Positions 52,236-62,511 of a stretch of DNA of 64,000 nt are shown piece by piece; position 1 is the stretch's first letter, and every line of letters begins with the position of its first letter. The notes beneath the pieces were generated by a model. That model searched no databases, was not told the DNA's origin, and saw only the letters and a list, made by a program, of their open reading frames with translations. This stretch comes from DASZQL01 sp964391865 (lineage in GTDB: Bacteria > Planctomycetota > Phycisphaerae > Phycisphaerales > UBA1924), in the NCBI GenBank assembly GCA_964391865.1, contig CAYMNQ010000001.1, forward strand, positions 682,001 to 746,000, given 5' to 3'. The position numbers were made by a program, and so were the translations under genes.

Positions 52236-54956
52236 ATGCCCGATCCCACCGATCCGCAGCGCCCCGATCAACCTTCAAGCACGCCCACCGGCCCCGGCGC
52301 GAATGAGTCGCCCGAGACCAACACCCCCATCAACATCGGCACCGTCCTCGATCTCCAAATCGAAGACGAACTAAAAGACAGCTACCTCACCTACGCCATG
52401 AGCACCATCATGGACCGGGCGCTCCCCGATGTCCGTGACGGGCTCAAGCCCTCCCAGCGGCGCATCCTCGTCGCGATGAACGACCTCAACCTCCGCCCCG
52501 GCAAGAAGCACATCAAGTGCGCCAAGATCTGCGGCGACACCTCCGGCAACTACCACCCGCACGGCGAGTCCGTCATCTATCCCACCCTCGTCGGCCTCGC
52601 CCAGCCGTGGAAGATGCGCGTCACGCTCATCGATCCGCAGGGCAACTTCGGCTCCATCGACCCCGACCCCGCCGCCGCCATGCGCTACACCGAAGCCCGC
52701 ATGAGCCACGCCGCCGTCGACATCCTCGAAGACCTCAAGCTCGATACCGTCGACTTCCAGCCCAACTACGACGACCGGCTCGAAGAGCCGATGGTCCTCC
52801 CCGGCAAATTCCCGCACCTCATGATCAACGGCGGCGTGGGCATCGCCGTCGGCATGGCAACCAGTCTTCTGCCTCATAATCCAGGCGAAATCTTCGACGC
52901 CATCACCGCCGTCATCGACAACCCCGCCCTCAGCACCAGCGAACTCCTCGCCATCGTCCCCGGCCCGGACTTCCCCACCGGCGGCGTGATCTGCGGCCGG
53001 CGCGGCATCGCCGAAGGTTACGCCTCCGGGCGCGGCCGCCTCACCGTCCGCGGCGTCGTCCACGTCGAGCCCATCCCCGGCTCGCGCGACCGCCAGCAGA
53101 TCGTCATCGACACCATCCCCTACCAGCTCGGCCTGCGCACACTCGTCGAATCCATCGCCGACGCCGTCAACGACGAGAAGATCAAGGAGATCAGCGACGT
53201 CCGCAACGAGTCCGGCCGCGATGCCCCGGTGCGCGTGGTCTGCGAACTCAAGCGCGGCGCCGACCCCGCGGTGATCGAAAACCAGCTCTACCAGTTCACG
53301 CCGCTCGAAAGCACACTCTCGATCATCAACATCGCGCTGGTGAACCGCCAGCCGCGGACGTTGCCTCTGAAGGAGCTGATCGAGCACTACATCGATCACC
53401 GCGTCGATGTGATCGAGCGCCGCACGCGCTACCTGCTGCAGGAGGCCCGCAAGAAGGCCCACGTCCTCGAAGGCCTCATCCTCGCGGTGTGCGATATCGA
53501 CGAGGTCATCAAGGTCATCCGCTCGTCGCGCACGCGCGAAGAAGCGATCTCCCGCCTCGCCGCCATGCGCTTCCGCATCGCCGCCGACCACAAGCACGCC
53601 GCCAGCATCCCGCCCCGCCTGATGAACGCGATCACCACCGCCCTCCCCGCGGGAGGCATGCCCCTCAGCCGCGTGCAGGCGGAAGCGATCGGCGCCATGC
53701 GCCTCATCCAGCTGGTCGGGCTGGAAATCGAAAAACTCGTGGGCGACTACAAGGCGCTCGTCACCGAGATCGAGGGCTACGAAGCGATCCTCGCCGACCA
53801 CTCGCGCGTGCTCGCGATCATCAAGGCTGACTGCGCCGAGATGAAGGCCCGCTACGCCCGCCCCCGCCTCACGCGGATCGAAGAGGGCGAGTCCGACCTC
53901 AACATCGAAGCCCTCATCCGCCAGGAAGACGTCGCCCTCACCATCAGCCACGAGGGCTACGCCAAGCGCGTCCCCCTCTCGACCTACCGCGAACAAAACC
54001 GCGGCGGGCGCGGCATCATCGCCTCCGACGCCAAAGACGAGGACTTCATCGAGCACCTCTTCGTCGCTTCCACGCACGACGACCTCCTCTGCTTCACCCA
54101 GACCGGCCGCGTCTTCAAGATGAAGGTGTACGAGGTCCCCGAGATGGCCCGCACCGCGAAGGGCCGCCCGATCGTGAACCTCATCGAGCTGAAGCCGGGC
54201 GAGAAAGCCGTCGCCTTCATGCCCATCAAGGACTTCGAACGCACCGAGGACTTCCTCGTCTTCGCCACCGCCCTCGGCCGCGTCAAGCGCTCAAGCCTCA
54301 AGCTCTACCAGAACGTCAACAAGTCCGGCATCATCGCGATCGATCTGAACGAGGGCGATTCGCTCGTGGGCGTCACGCAGTCCAGCGGGCACGATCACCT
54401 CCTCCTCGGTACCGCCACCGGCATGTCGATCCGCTTCAAGGAGAGCGACGCCCGCGCCATGGGCCGCTCCGCCGCCGGTGTGAAGGGCATCGAGCTCGAA
54501 GACTCCGACCGCGTCGTAGGCCTCGTCCGCATCGAGATGCGCGATGAAGACGACGCCGCCAGCAGCGTCCACCCGGAGGTCGATCTCCTCACCGTCACCG
54601 AGAACGGCTACGGCAAACGCACCGACATGACCGAATACCTCGTCGCCGGCGAAGGCGAGGGCGGCGCCACCGAACACCGCACCCAGTCCCGCGGCGGCAA
54701 GGGCCGCATCGACATCCGCACCACCGAGCGCAACGGCCGAGTCGTCACCATCAAGTCCGTCACACCCGCCGACGGCGTCGTCTTCGTCACGCAGGGCGGT
54801 TTGCTCGTCCGAACCCGCATCGATCAGATCTCCCGCATCGGGCGCAACACGCAGGGCGTCCGCGTCGTGAACCTGAAGGAGGGCGACAAGCTCATCGCCG
54901 CCGCCGTCACGCCGCCCGAAGAAAACCCCAGCACCGAAGTACCGCCAGCGCCATAG
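52236..54956 (+). CDS. gyrA: DNA gyrase subunit A
   Basis: The 906-residue subunit has the catalytic Tyr at residue 151 (RYTEAR). The GyrA-box is QNRGGRG at about residues 587-593, which distinguishes gyrase from topoisomerase IV. The N-terminus is about 29 residues longer than in E. coli and is Pro/Thr-rich. In the quinolone region, HPHGESVIYPTLV carries Ser112 (Ser83 in E. coli) but Pro116 where E. coli has Asp87. The C-terminus lacks the long acidic tail. gyrB is not in the window. A TATAAT box lies 84 bases upstream of the start. Confidence 0.95.
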   Translation: MPDPTDPQRPDQPSSTPTGPGANESPETNTPINIGTVLDLQIEDELKDSYLTYAMSTIMDRALPDVRDGLKPSQRRILVAMNDLNLRPGKKHIKCAKICGDTSGNYHPHGESVIYPTLVGLAQPWKMRVTLIDPQGNFGSIDPDPAAAMRYTEARMSHAAVDILEDLKLDTVDFQPNYDDRLEEPMVLPGKFPHLMINGGVGIAVGMATSLLPHNPGEIFDAITAVIDNPALSTSELLAIVPGPDFPTGGVICGRRGIAEGYASGRGRLTVRGVVHVEPIPGSRDRQQIVIDTIPYQLGLRTLVESIADAVNDEKIKEISDVRNESGRDAPVRVVCELKRGADPAVIENQLYQFTPLESTLSIINIALVNRQPRTLPLKELIEHYIDHRVDVIERRTRYLLQEARKKAHVLEGLILAVCDIDEVIKVIRSSRTREEAISRLAAMRFRIAADHKHAASIPPRLMNAITTALPAGGMPLSRVQAEAIGAMRLIQLVGLEIEKLVGDYKALVTEIEGYEAILADHSRVLAIIKADCAEMKARYARPRLTRIEEGESDLNIEALIRQEDVALTISHEGYAKRVPLSTYREQNRGGRGIIASDAKDEDFIEHLFVASTHDDLLCFTQTGRVFKMKVYEVPEMARTAKGRPIVNLIELKPGEKAVAFMPIKDFERTEDFLVFATALGRVKRSSLKLYQNVNKSGIIAIDLNEGDSLVGVTQSSGHDHLLLGTATGMSIRFKESDARAMGRSAAGVKGIELEDSDRVVGLVRIEMRDEDDAASSVHPEVDLLTVTENGYGKRTDMTEYLVAGEGEGGATEHRTQSRGGKGRIDIRTTERNGRVVTIKSVTPADGVVFVTQGGLLVRTRIDQISRIGRNTQGVRVVNLKEGDKLIAAAVTPPEENPSTEVPPAP

Positions 54957-54963
54957 CAAGAAG

Positions 54964-55007
54964 CGCCGGGTGCCGGGGCACGCAACTCTGGGCGTGCCCC
55001 GTCCGGC
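54964..55007 (+). other. Large hairpin between gyrA and the STAS gene
   Basis: GGGGCACGC pairs with GCGTGCCCC around an 8-nt loop (54975-55000). An outer GCCGGG/TCCGGC stem extends it. No T-tract follows, so it may protect the gyrA 3' end or aid Rho-dependent termination. Confidence 0.5.
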
Positions 55008-55063
55008 ATGCCCCCCGCCGCGTGCGCTGTGATATCCTGAGTGTCCCCCTCGCGAGCCACGCC

Positions 55064-55420
55064 ATGCCCACCGACTGGTCCGACAACATCGTCATCTGCG
55101 ACCTCGGCGACGAGCCCGAGCTCTCCGAAGAAATGACCGACGTCTACAACGGCCTCAAAGAGCGCCCGCAGGCGAACGTGCCGAACGTCATCCTCAATCT
55201 CGCGGGCGTCACGTACCTCAACTCGTCGAACATCGCCCAGCTCCTGCGCATCCGCCGCCGGCTCATCGAGTGCCAGCGCGCCATGAAGCTCTGCTCCGTC
55301 GCCGACAGCGTCTGGTCGATCATGCTGCTCACGGGCCTCGACAAGGTCTTCGAGTTCGCGCCGGACAAAGCCACCGCCATCGCCGCGCTCCAGATCCAGT
55401 CCCAGCGCGGGAAAGCCTGA
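55064..55420 (+). CDS. STAS-domain protein (anti-sigma factor antagonist-like)
   Basis: The 118-residue protein is one STAS domain. NVILNLAGVTYLNSSNIAQLLR carries the phosphorylatable Ser region of SpoIIAA/RsbV-type antagonists, split at about residues 40-62. The ATG at 55064 is the first Met of the domain. No kinase or sigma factor is adjacent, but an ECF/anti-sigma pair lies 15 kb away. It may be cotranscribed with the following DUF6065-like gene, 28 bp downstream. Confidence 0.85.
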   Translation: MPTDWSDNIVICDLGDEPELSEEMTDVYNGLKERPQANVPNVILNLAGVTYLNSSNIAQLLRIRRRLIECQRAMKLCSVADSVWSIMLLTGLDKVFEFAPDKATAIAALQIQSQRGKA

Positions 55421-55448
55421 TCGCGCCCTTCCCGGCCCGGAGTCGTGC

Positions 55449-56255
55449 ATGCCGGAGATGTGGCTCAAAGCGCACCCCATCGCCCCCACCGCCGGCTGGA
55501 CGCTCGAACCCGCCTCCTCCAAACGCGAGTGGATGGACGCCACCTACAAAAAGGTTGCGTACCACTGCCTCCCCCTCGTGATGGCGAACCAGTCCGGCTG
55601 GGTCGTCGGCTGCCCCGCCAACTTCACCGCCACCTGGAACGGCAAGCTCGACAACAACGCCGTCAAGCTCGACTTCGCCGCCGACTCGCTCCAGTACCGG
55701 CACATCGCCGCCTCCCACTTCGGCAGCGGCATCATCACCTTCCACATCCCCTGGCTCTTCCGCACGCCTCCAGGCATCGGCCTCTTCGCGCGCGGGCTCA
55801 CCAACTACTACAAAGACAACATCCACCCGCTCGACGGCCTCATCGAAACAAGCTGGGCCCCCTACAGCTTCACGATGAACTGGAAAGTCATCCGCCGCAA
55901 CGTGACCGTCTACTTCAAACAGGGCGACCCCATCTGCCTGCTCCAGCCCTACCCGCTCGAACTGCTCGAGCAATTCACCTGCGCCGTCGAGCCCTTCGCC
56001 AGCGCCCCCGCCGACATCAAGCAAGGCCACATCGACTTCGCCGACAAACGCAATAACGCGCTCCAGCACGCCCCCACCGGCGAGTACGTCCCCCAACGCG
56101 ACTACTACACCGGCAGATACCCCGACGGCTGCCCGGCCCACTACCCATCCGGCTGCCCCATCCCCCACGGCGAACCCACCGAACCGAAACACCGCACCAA
56201 GCTCGACCTCAAACCCTTCGAAGTGCAACAACCCCCACCACCGCCGATCGCGTGA
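55449..56255 (+). CDS. DUF6065-like protein
   Basis: The 268-residue protein contains SSKREWMDAT, HCLPLVMANQSGWVV and FHIPWLFRTPPGIGL, a pattern I associate with the DUF6065 family. No function is known to me. It has no signal peptide. The last about 60 residues are Pro/Gly/Lys-rich and probably disordered, with GDxxCxx-like PDGCPAHYPSGCPIP. The dispersed repeat at 56268 follows its stop codon. Confidence 0.7.
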   Translation: MPEMWLKAHPIAPTAGWTLEPASSKREWMDATYKKVAYHCLPLVMANQSGWVVGCPANFTATWNGKLDNNAVKLDFAADSLQYRHIAASHFGSGIITFHIPWLFRTPPGIGLFARGLTNYYKDNIHPLDGLIETSWAPYSFTMNWKVIRRNVTVYFKQGDPICLLQPYPLELLEQFTCAVEPFASAPADIKQGHIDFADKRNNALQHAPTGEYVPQRDYYTGRYPDGCPAHYPSGCPIPHGEPTEPKHRTKLDLKPFEVQQPPPPPIA

Positions 56256-56267
56256 ATCTTCTGACCT

Positions 56268-56319
56268 CCCTCTCCCCTTGGGAGAGGGCCGGGGAGAGGG
56301 ACACCAGCGACGCGGCCAA
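56268..56319. repeat. Dispersed repeat copy 2 with a perfect palindrome
   Basis: CCCTCTCCC and GGGAGAGGG form a perfect 9-bp inverted repeat with a 3-nt loop (56268-56288). The downstream half (56289-56319) matches the copy at 50745-50792. It separates the DUF6065-like gene from the lower-G+C TIGR02391 gene. Confidence 0.65.
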
Positions 56320-56426
56320 TCGAAGTGAAGCGACAGTCCTTTCGGGCAGATGCCGGCTTTGGGACTTCCCGTTTCCTAACCTTGAGTGTTCGCAAGCGCG
56401 CCACCGACCGCTTCAGGAGTCCGCGG

Positions 56427-57137
56427 ATGTCATTCCACGAACTGCTTCAGAACAGAGAGCTCGCACTCCGACTCGAGCCAGAGGAATTGGCGGGATACCT
56501 TCTCGAACATTTCAACAGACAAAGTCAACCCCCGCCGCACGCAAACAATCTCGCTGGCGAGATTCGAGGTGGCTACGGCGATGAGATCGCCGTAGCTGTG
56601 ATGGAAGCTTGGGCGTGGCTAGTGCGAGAGGGGCTGATCGTTCCCGCGGTCGGCCTGCGTTCCGATAGCTTCTATCAGGTGAGTCGTCGTGGTCGAGCAC
56701 TGAAATCGCACGGAGATGTTGATGCGTGGAGAAACGAGCGATGGCTTCCCAAAGGAATGCTCCACCCGACGATTGTCGGTGATGTCTGGTCCATGTTCAT
56801 CCGTGGCCAGTATGAAGCGGCGGTGTTTCAAGCGTTCAAGTCTGTGGAAGTCGCCGTGCGTACGAAGTGCGGTTACGCGGACGACAAGATTGGCACCGGT
56901 CTGATGCGCAAAGCATTCGATGAGACGACTGGCCCGCTCACCGATACGAACGCGCTACCGGCGGAGCGTCAGGCCTTAGCCAATTTGTTCGCCGGGGCGA
57001 TCGGGTCGTACAAGAATCCGTCGAGTCATCGCCATGTGACGATCGACGGGAATCAAGCCGCCGAAATGATCGTTCTCGCAAGCCACCTGCTCGGAATCGT
57101 CGATTCACGAAGTGCCAGAACGGACACGCCGCCTTGA
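56427..57137 (+). CDS. TIGR02391-family protein
   Basis: The 236-residue protein matches the TIGR02391 (Ymh-like) pattern well. HPTIVGDVWSMFIRGQYEAAVFQAFKSVEVAVR lies at about residues 115-150, then GTGLMRKAF, then LFAGAIGSYKNPSSHR and an AAEMIVLASHLLGIV end. The family is often found in phage-defence or restriction islands. G+C is visibly lower than in the neighbours, and the dispersed repeat lies just upstream, so it may have been acquired. AGGAG lies eight bases before the ATG at 56427. Its TGA overlaps the TTG start of coaE. Confidence 0.82.
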   Translation: MSFHELLQNRELALRLEPEELAGYLLEHFNRQSQPPPHANNLAGEIRGGYGDEIAVAVMEAWAWLVREGLIVPAVGLRSDSFYQVSRRGRALKSHGDVDAWRNERWLPKGMLHPTIVGDVWSMFIRGQYEAAVFQAFKSVEVAVRTKCGYADDKIGTGLMRKAFDETTGPLTDTNALPAERQALANLFAGAIGSYKNPSSHRHVTIDGNQAAEMIVLASHLLGIVDSRSARTDTPP

Positions 57138-57793
57138 TCAACGCCGCCCCGCCACCCTTCATCCTCGGCCTCTCCGGCGGCATCGGCGCGGGCAAGTCCA
57201 CCGCCGCGCGCCTCCTCGCCGATCTCGGTGCGCACGTGATCGACTTCGACGCCCTCACACAAGCCGCCCTCGACGACCCGCGCGTCCGCGCCACGCTCGT
57301 CCAGTGGTGGGGCGACGCCATCCTCGCGAAATCAACCAACACCATCGACCGCGCCGCCGTCGCATCGCGCGTTTTCAACAATCCCGACGAGCGCCGCCGG
57401 CTCGAAGCGCTGATCCACCCCATCATCTGGCGCACGAAATCGCAAGCCCAAGCCGAGGCCGCCGCCGCCGGGAAAGCGCTCGCCGTCATGGACGCCCCGC
57501 TCCTTTTCGAATCGAGCCTCGACCGCGAATGCGACGCCGTTCTCTTCATCGACGCCGACCGGCAAATTCGTTTGGAGCGCGTCCGGCACACCCGCGGCTG
57601 GGATGAATCCGAACTCATCCGGCGGGAAACCGCCCAGTTCCCGGTCCCCGACAAAATGGCCCGATCCCGCTTCGTGGTTCAGAACAATGCCGGTCCCGCT
57701 GAACTTGCACTGGCAATCCGCCGAATCCTTGATATCATCAGGGAGTCGCCGCTGACGACCCCTCGCTCAGGCCCGCACGGCCCGGCAGAGTGA
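57134..57793 (+). CDS. coaE: Dephospho-CoA kinase
   Basis: The 219-residue P-loop kinase catalyses the last step of coenzyme A synthesis. GLSGGIGAGKSTAA is the Walker A loop, VIDFDALTQ and the APLLFE segment are family motifs, and LERVRHTRGW is typical of the lid region. The start is TTG at 57134, because no ATG or GTG precedes the P-loop in frame. TTGA overlaps the stop of the TIGR02391 gene, so the two are coupled. The usual polA or mutM neighbours are absent; rho follows instead. Confidence 0.92.
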   Translation: MINAAPPPFILGLSGGIGAGKSTAARLLADLGAHVIDFDALTQAALDDPRVRATLVQWWGDAILAKSTNTIDRAAVASRVFNNPDERRRLEALIHPIIWRTKSQAQAEAAAAGKALAVMDAPLLFESSLDRECDAVLFIDADRQIRLERVRHTRGWDESELIRRETAQFPVPDKMARSRFVVQNNAGPAELALAIRRILDIIRESPLTTPRSGPHGPAE

Positions 57794-58021
57794 ACCGTCA
57801 GCGACAACACCTCGCCGGCAATCTGGCGATGTCCGTCGCGGCCCGCAAGTGGTTGCCGCGCTTCGGCTGTGTTCCGCCGCACGAGTTCCGCGGCTCTGGA
57901 AGCTCAATCCGGTCGTACCCCATCAACAACGCGGGCGCGCCCTCTCTTTTCCAAATCGACGACGCCGCTCATTCCCATTCACCGGCGATCCGTCACCCGT
58001 CCATTCAGGGACATCACTCAC

Positions 58022-60022
<2,001 letters not shown>

Positions 60023-60169
60023 GCCACGGCCGCGTGAAATTTGGCGGCAAAGTACAGCCCGAGAGTCTGGAGACTATCCCCACACCTCCATGTGTCGTTG
60101 TGACGATGATCCAATCGATGCTTTCGCAGGAAAGGGTGGTGCTTCAGCCGGGCGAAAGCGGCCGCAAAT

Positions 60170-60189
60170 AGAGGTCGAGAGGGCCTCTA
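60170..60189. terminator. Candidate short terminator downstream of rho
   Basis: TAGAGGTC pairs with GGCCTCTA (one G-U pair) around a small loop and overlaps the stop codon of the opposite gene. Only weak T-richness follows on the minus strand. Confidence 0.3.
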
Positions 60190-61251
60190 ATCGGGTGCGG
60201 GTACGCGAGCAATCTGTGCGCGGACCGCTTGGGCGTCAAACCTGAGTTCTACCGCTTTGTCCGGGACTGCTTCGACAATGGGCACGCCTGGTATTGGGCC
60301 TCCGAGCGAAGCTTGCGCGAGGCGGACCATCTTCACCTGATGGTGGCGTGCAAGAAACAGCCCAGGAACGACATAGTACGTACCGGGCGCCACACGAGGC
60401 AACGCCGCGGTGTTGTGCGCCCGCGTGGCAGGTTCATTCTCTTCTCGAACCGGGAACGTGTAGATCAGGTCGCCCTTGATACCAACCAGGGTGATGCCGC
60501 CGCGATCGTTTTCATCGGCGGACACGACGGCAGGGTTCTGCTGTAGCACGCGCACTTCACAGGTCTGCGGCACTTGCGGCTCGCGCGCAACACCAAGATG
60601 CGTGTCATTGAGAGTATCGCCGGCATCAAGACGGCGATGAACAACCGCGCCTGATTGAGTGACGATGAATAGCGACGTTGATTGCCCCTTTTGAATGCCG
60701 CCCAAAATCAGCATCCCATTCGGATCTGACTTCACCGGGAGCAACCCGCCTTCAACAATCCCAGTCCCTTGCACGGGACTGCCGTCTGCCGACTGCAGCT
60801 GAAGCGTCACCACGCTCGCCAATCGCGGTTGAATTGTCACGTGAACGGTGTCGGAGCGATCGTCCACTCGGGCGGCCGTACTGCCATCAAATGCGTAGCG
60901 TTGTGTCAACTCTCTGAACTTGGCGGAGAGTTCGCGCGCGCGGGCAGCGGCGTTGGAGCCTCCTCTCGCCCCAGCGCTCATCGCAAGCCCGCATCGGATG
61001 GTCTCGCCGCCGGGCAAAACGCGCGCATGCACGTCCGCGATCCCATCGTCGCCCGTGATCCCGAAGTACCACTCACCCCGCGCCTCGACGCCGACCGCGG
61101 CACCGCCGAGCGGGGCACCATACGGATCAAGCAACTTCACACGTACCAGGACCTCTCGGGACTCCGCTTGCGGCTCGCCGCTCGAATGCTGCACGAAGCA
61201 AACTGCCGCGAACGCCAAGACAGCCGACTTTGTCATGCGGAAGATATTCAT
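60187..61251 (-). CDS. Exported beta-rich protein, function unknown
   Basis: The 354-residue product has a signal peptide (hydrophobic segment to about residue 24). The region LVRVKLLDPYGAPLGGAAVGVEARGEWYFGITGDDG resembles a carboxypeptidase-regulatory-like beta sandwich, split over residues 35-70. A second similar module follows from about residue 145 (VVTLQLQSADGSPVQGTGIV). G+C is somewhat below the surrounding genes. It is translationally coupled to the preceding gene (ATGA overlap at 61248-61251) and converges on rho. Confidence 0.72.
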   Translation of the reverse strand: MNIFRMTKSAVLAFAAVCFVQHSSGEPQAESREVLVRVKLLDPYGAPLGGAAVGVEARGEWYFGITGDDGIADVHARVLPGGETIRCGLAMSAGARGGSNAAARARELSAKFRELTQRYAFDGSTAARVDDRSDTVHVTIQPRLASVVTLQLQSADGSPVQGTGIVEGGLLPVKSDPNGMLILGGIQKGQSTSLFIVTQSGAVVHRRLDAGDTLNDTHLGVAREPQVPQTCEVRVLQQNPAVVSADENDRGGITLVGIKGDLIYTFPVREENEPATRAHNTAALPRVAPGTYYVVPGLFLARHHQVKMVRLAQASLGGPIPGVPIVEAVPDKAVELRFDAQAVRAQIARVPAPD

Positions 61252-61595
61252 TGATCGAGCACTCCGCTACCCCAGAACGGCTTGGTCTCGCCGAGCTTTG
61301 TTCGAATGCGCTCTCGCACCAGAATTGATCGTGCCTCCGACTCCCACGCTCCCATCCCACCAATTTCCATGTGCAGGTGAAACTCGAAGGGATCACCGAT
61401 CGCTGCGTTGGGATAGTCAAGTGGCTTGTCGGCGTTGCGCTGCGACCACTGGTCAACGATCAGGTCGCTGTTCGTCGGATTGAGCGGAGAAATCTCTCCT
61501 GGGGTCACCGGAACACCCGGTGCGAAGGTGAACAGCAATGCCCAGAGTATCGATTGAACCGGGTGATCACCAACTGGAATTCTCGGCGGCGGCAC
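61248..61595 (-). CDS. Small protein of unknown function, coupled to the exported protein
   Basis: The 115-residue product has one hydrophobic segment near the N-terminus (SILWALLFTFAPGV), perhaps a signal peptide. A charged domain follows (FEFHLHMEIGGMGAWESEAR). I recognise no family. The ATGA overlap with the next gene supports it as a real gene. Its start is the first Met of the frame; no strong ribosome site is visible, so it might begin elsewhere. Confidence 0.55.
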   Translation of the reverse strand: MPPPRIPVGDHPVQSILWALLFTFAPGVPVTPGEISPLNPTNSDLIVDQWSQRNADKPLDYPNAAIGDPFEFHLHMEIGGMGAWESEARSILVRERIRTKLGETKPFWGSGVLDQ

Positions 61596-62172
61596 GCCTC
61601 AACGCTCCGGGCGGTGCCGGCTCCGAGCTGATGCACGGAGCATGATTCTCCGCCTCTCCACCCCGCGCGAGTGCTCATTTCTGCGCGCGCCGATGACATG
61701 TCCGCGCCCAAACTCGAAGAAATCTCAAAATCGCGCAACCCCCACAAATCCAAGCCTTTGCACCACCCGCCGCCGCGCGCAAGTCAACGTTTGTGCGCGC
61801 GCCCGTGACGCACACCGGGATAGGTAGAGGGCGCTCACGGGCGTCCTCCGCTCCCGCGGCCTGACCGGCCGGCAGTTCACGGGAGCCGCTCGTCACACCG
61901 ATCGCCCGGCGCGCCGGGAACGGGGCCACGCCCCGCACTCCCCCGCCCCGCCGATCGGCTGGTTCCAAACGCTCGGCGAAAGCCGAGCCCAACTTGGTCC
62001 GCCCGTCGACGGGTTTTCATCAGCCGTCAGCAGTCAGTGTTCAGCGTTCAGCGTTCAGCGTTCAGCTTCAGGCCTCAAGCTCCCAGCTTCCGCCTTCCGA
62101 CTTCCGACTTCCGACTTCCGACTTCCGCATCCCGCAAGCCGCACCCCGCTTCTCATCTACTACACTCGCGCG
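61596..62172. other. 577-bp region with no gene, holding hairpins and a heptad array
   Basis: No convincing coding frame exists here. A perfect hairpin GCTCGGC-GAAA-GCCGAGC (61971-61988) with a GNRA loop is followed by CCCG-tcga-CGGG and TTTT (62002-62017), which could end a small plus-strand RNA. From 62021 the sequence becomes a 7-base repeat array (separate entry). The left half is G+C-rich and includes a 16-bp self-complementary patch around CCCGGCGCGCCGGG. Confidence 0.5.
62021..62153. repeat. Nineteen phased heptanucleotide repeats
   Basis: The stretch is exactly 19 units of 7 bases in constant phase, for example CAGCGTT (three times), CAGCTTC, AAGCTCC, CGCCTTC and CGACTTC (four times), ending CGCATCC, CGCAAGC, CGCACCC, CGCTTCT. 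It ends 20 bases before the STAS gene start codon, so it lies in that gene's leader or promoter. Confidence 0.75.
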
Positions 62173-62505
62173 ATGGACACCGCGTTTTCCGCTGAAATCA
62201 CGCATGCCGAGGGCGGCGTCGTCACGCTGTCGCTTGTCGGCGATCTGGGGCTCCGCGAATCCGAACAGCTCGAACGCCGCACGATGTCGATCCTCGCGCT
62301 CTCGCCCGCGCAACTGGTCATCGACTTCGCGGGTCTGAAGTTCATCTCCAGCCTGGGCATGGGTGTGCTGATCACCATCATCCGCGCGGTGAAATCGCAC
62401 GGCGGATCGTCCGTGATTCTCAACCCGCAGCCCGCCGTCGCCGAAGCGCTCGGGCGTTGCCGCATGGGCGACCTCGCGCCGATCGAGCATGGATCGGCGC
62501 GGTGA
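62173..62505 (+). CDS. STAS-domain anti-sigma factor antagonist-like protein
   Basis: The 110-residue protein is one STAS domain. VVTLSLVGDLGLRESEQL is the first strand-helix unit, and LVIDFAGLKFISSLGMGVL contains the Ser-Ser of the phosphorylation region. It probably takes part in a partner-switching circuit, but no kinase or sigma factor is next to it. The heptad array ends just before its start. It converges with the transglutaminase-like gene, 6 bp away. Confidence 0.85.
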   Translation: MDTAFSAEITHAEGGVVTLSLVGDLGLRESEQLERRTMSILALSPAQLVIDFAGLKFISSLGMGVLITIIRAVKSHGGSSVILNPQPAVAEALGRCRMGDLAPIEHGSAR

Positions 62506-62511
62506 TCCGCA

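Noticed and set aside
61675..61992. A 105-codon minus-strand open frame in the noncoding stretch.
   Set aside because: Composition is Arg/Gly/Ala-rich, no ribosome site or family resemblance, and it covers the GNRA hairpin.
62021..62153. CRISPR array.
   Set aside because: The repeat unit is 7 bases, contiguous and drifting, without spacers; no cas gene is present.
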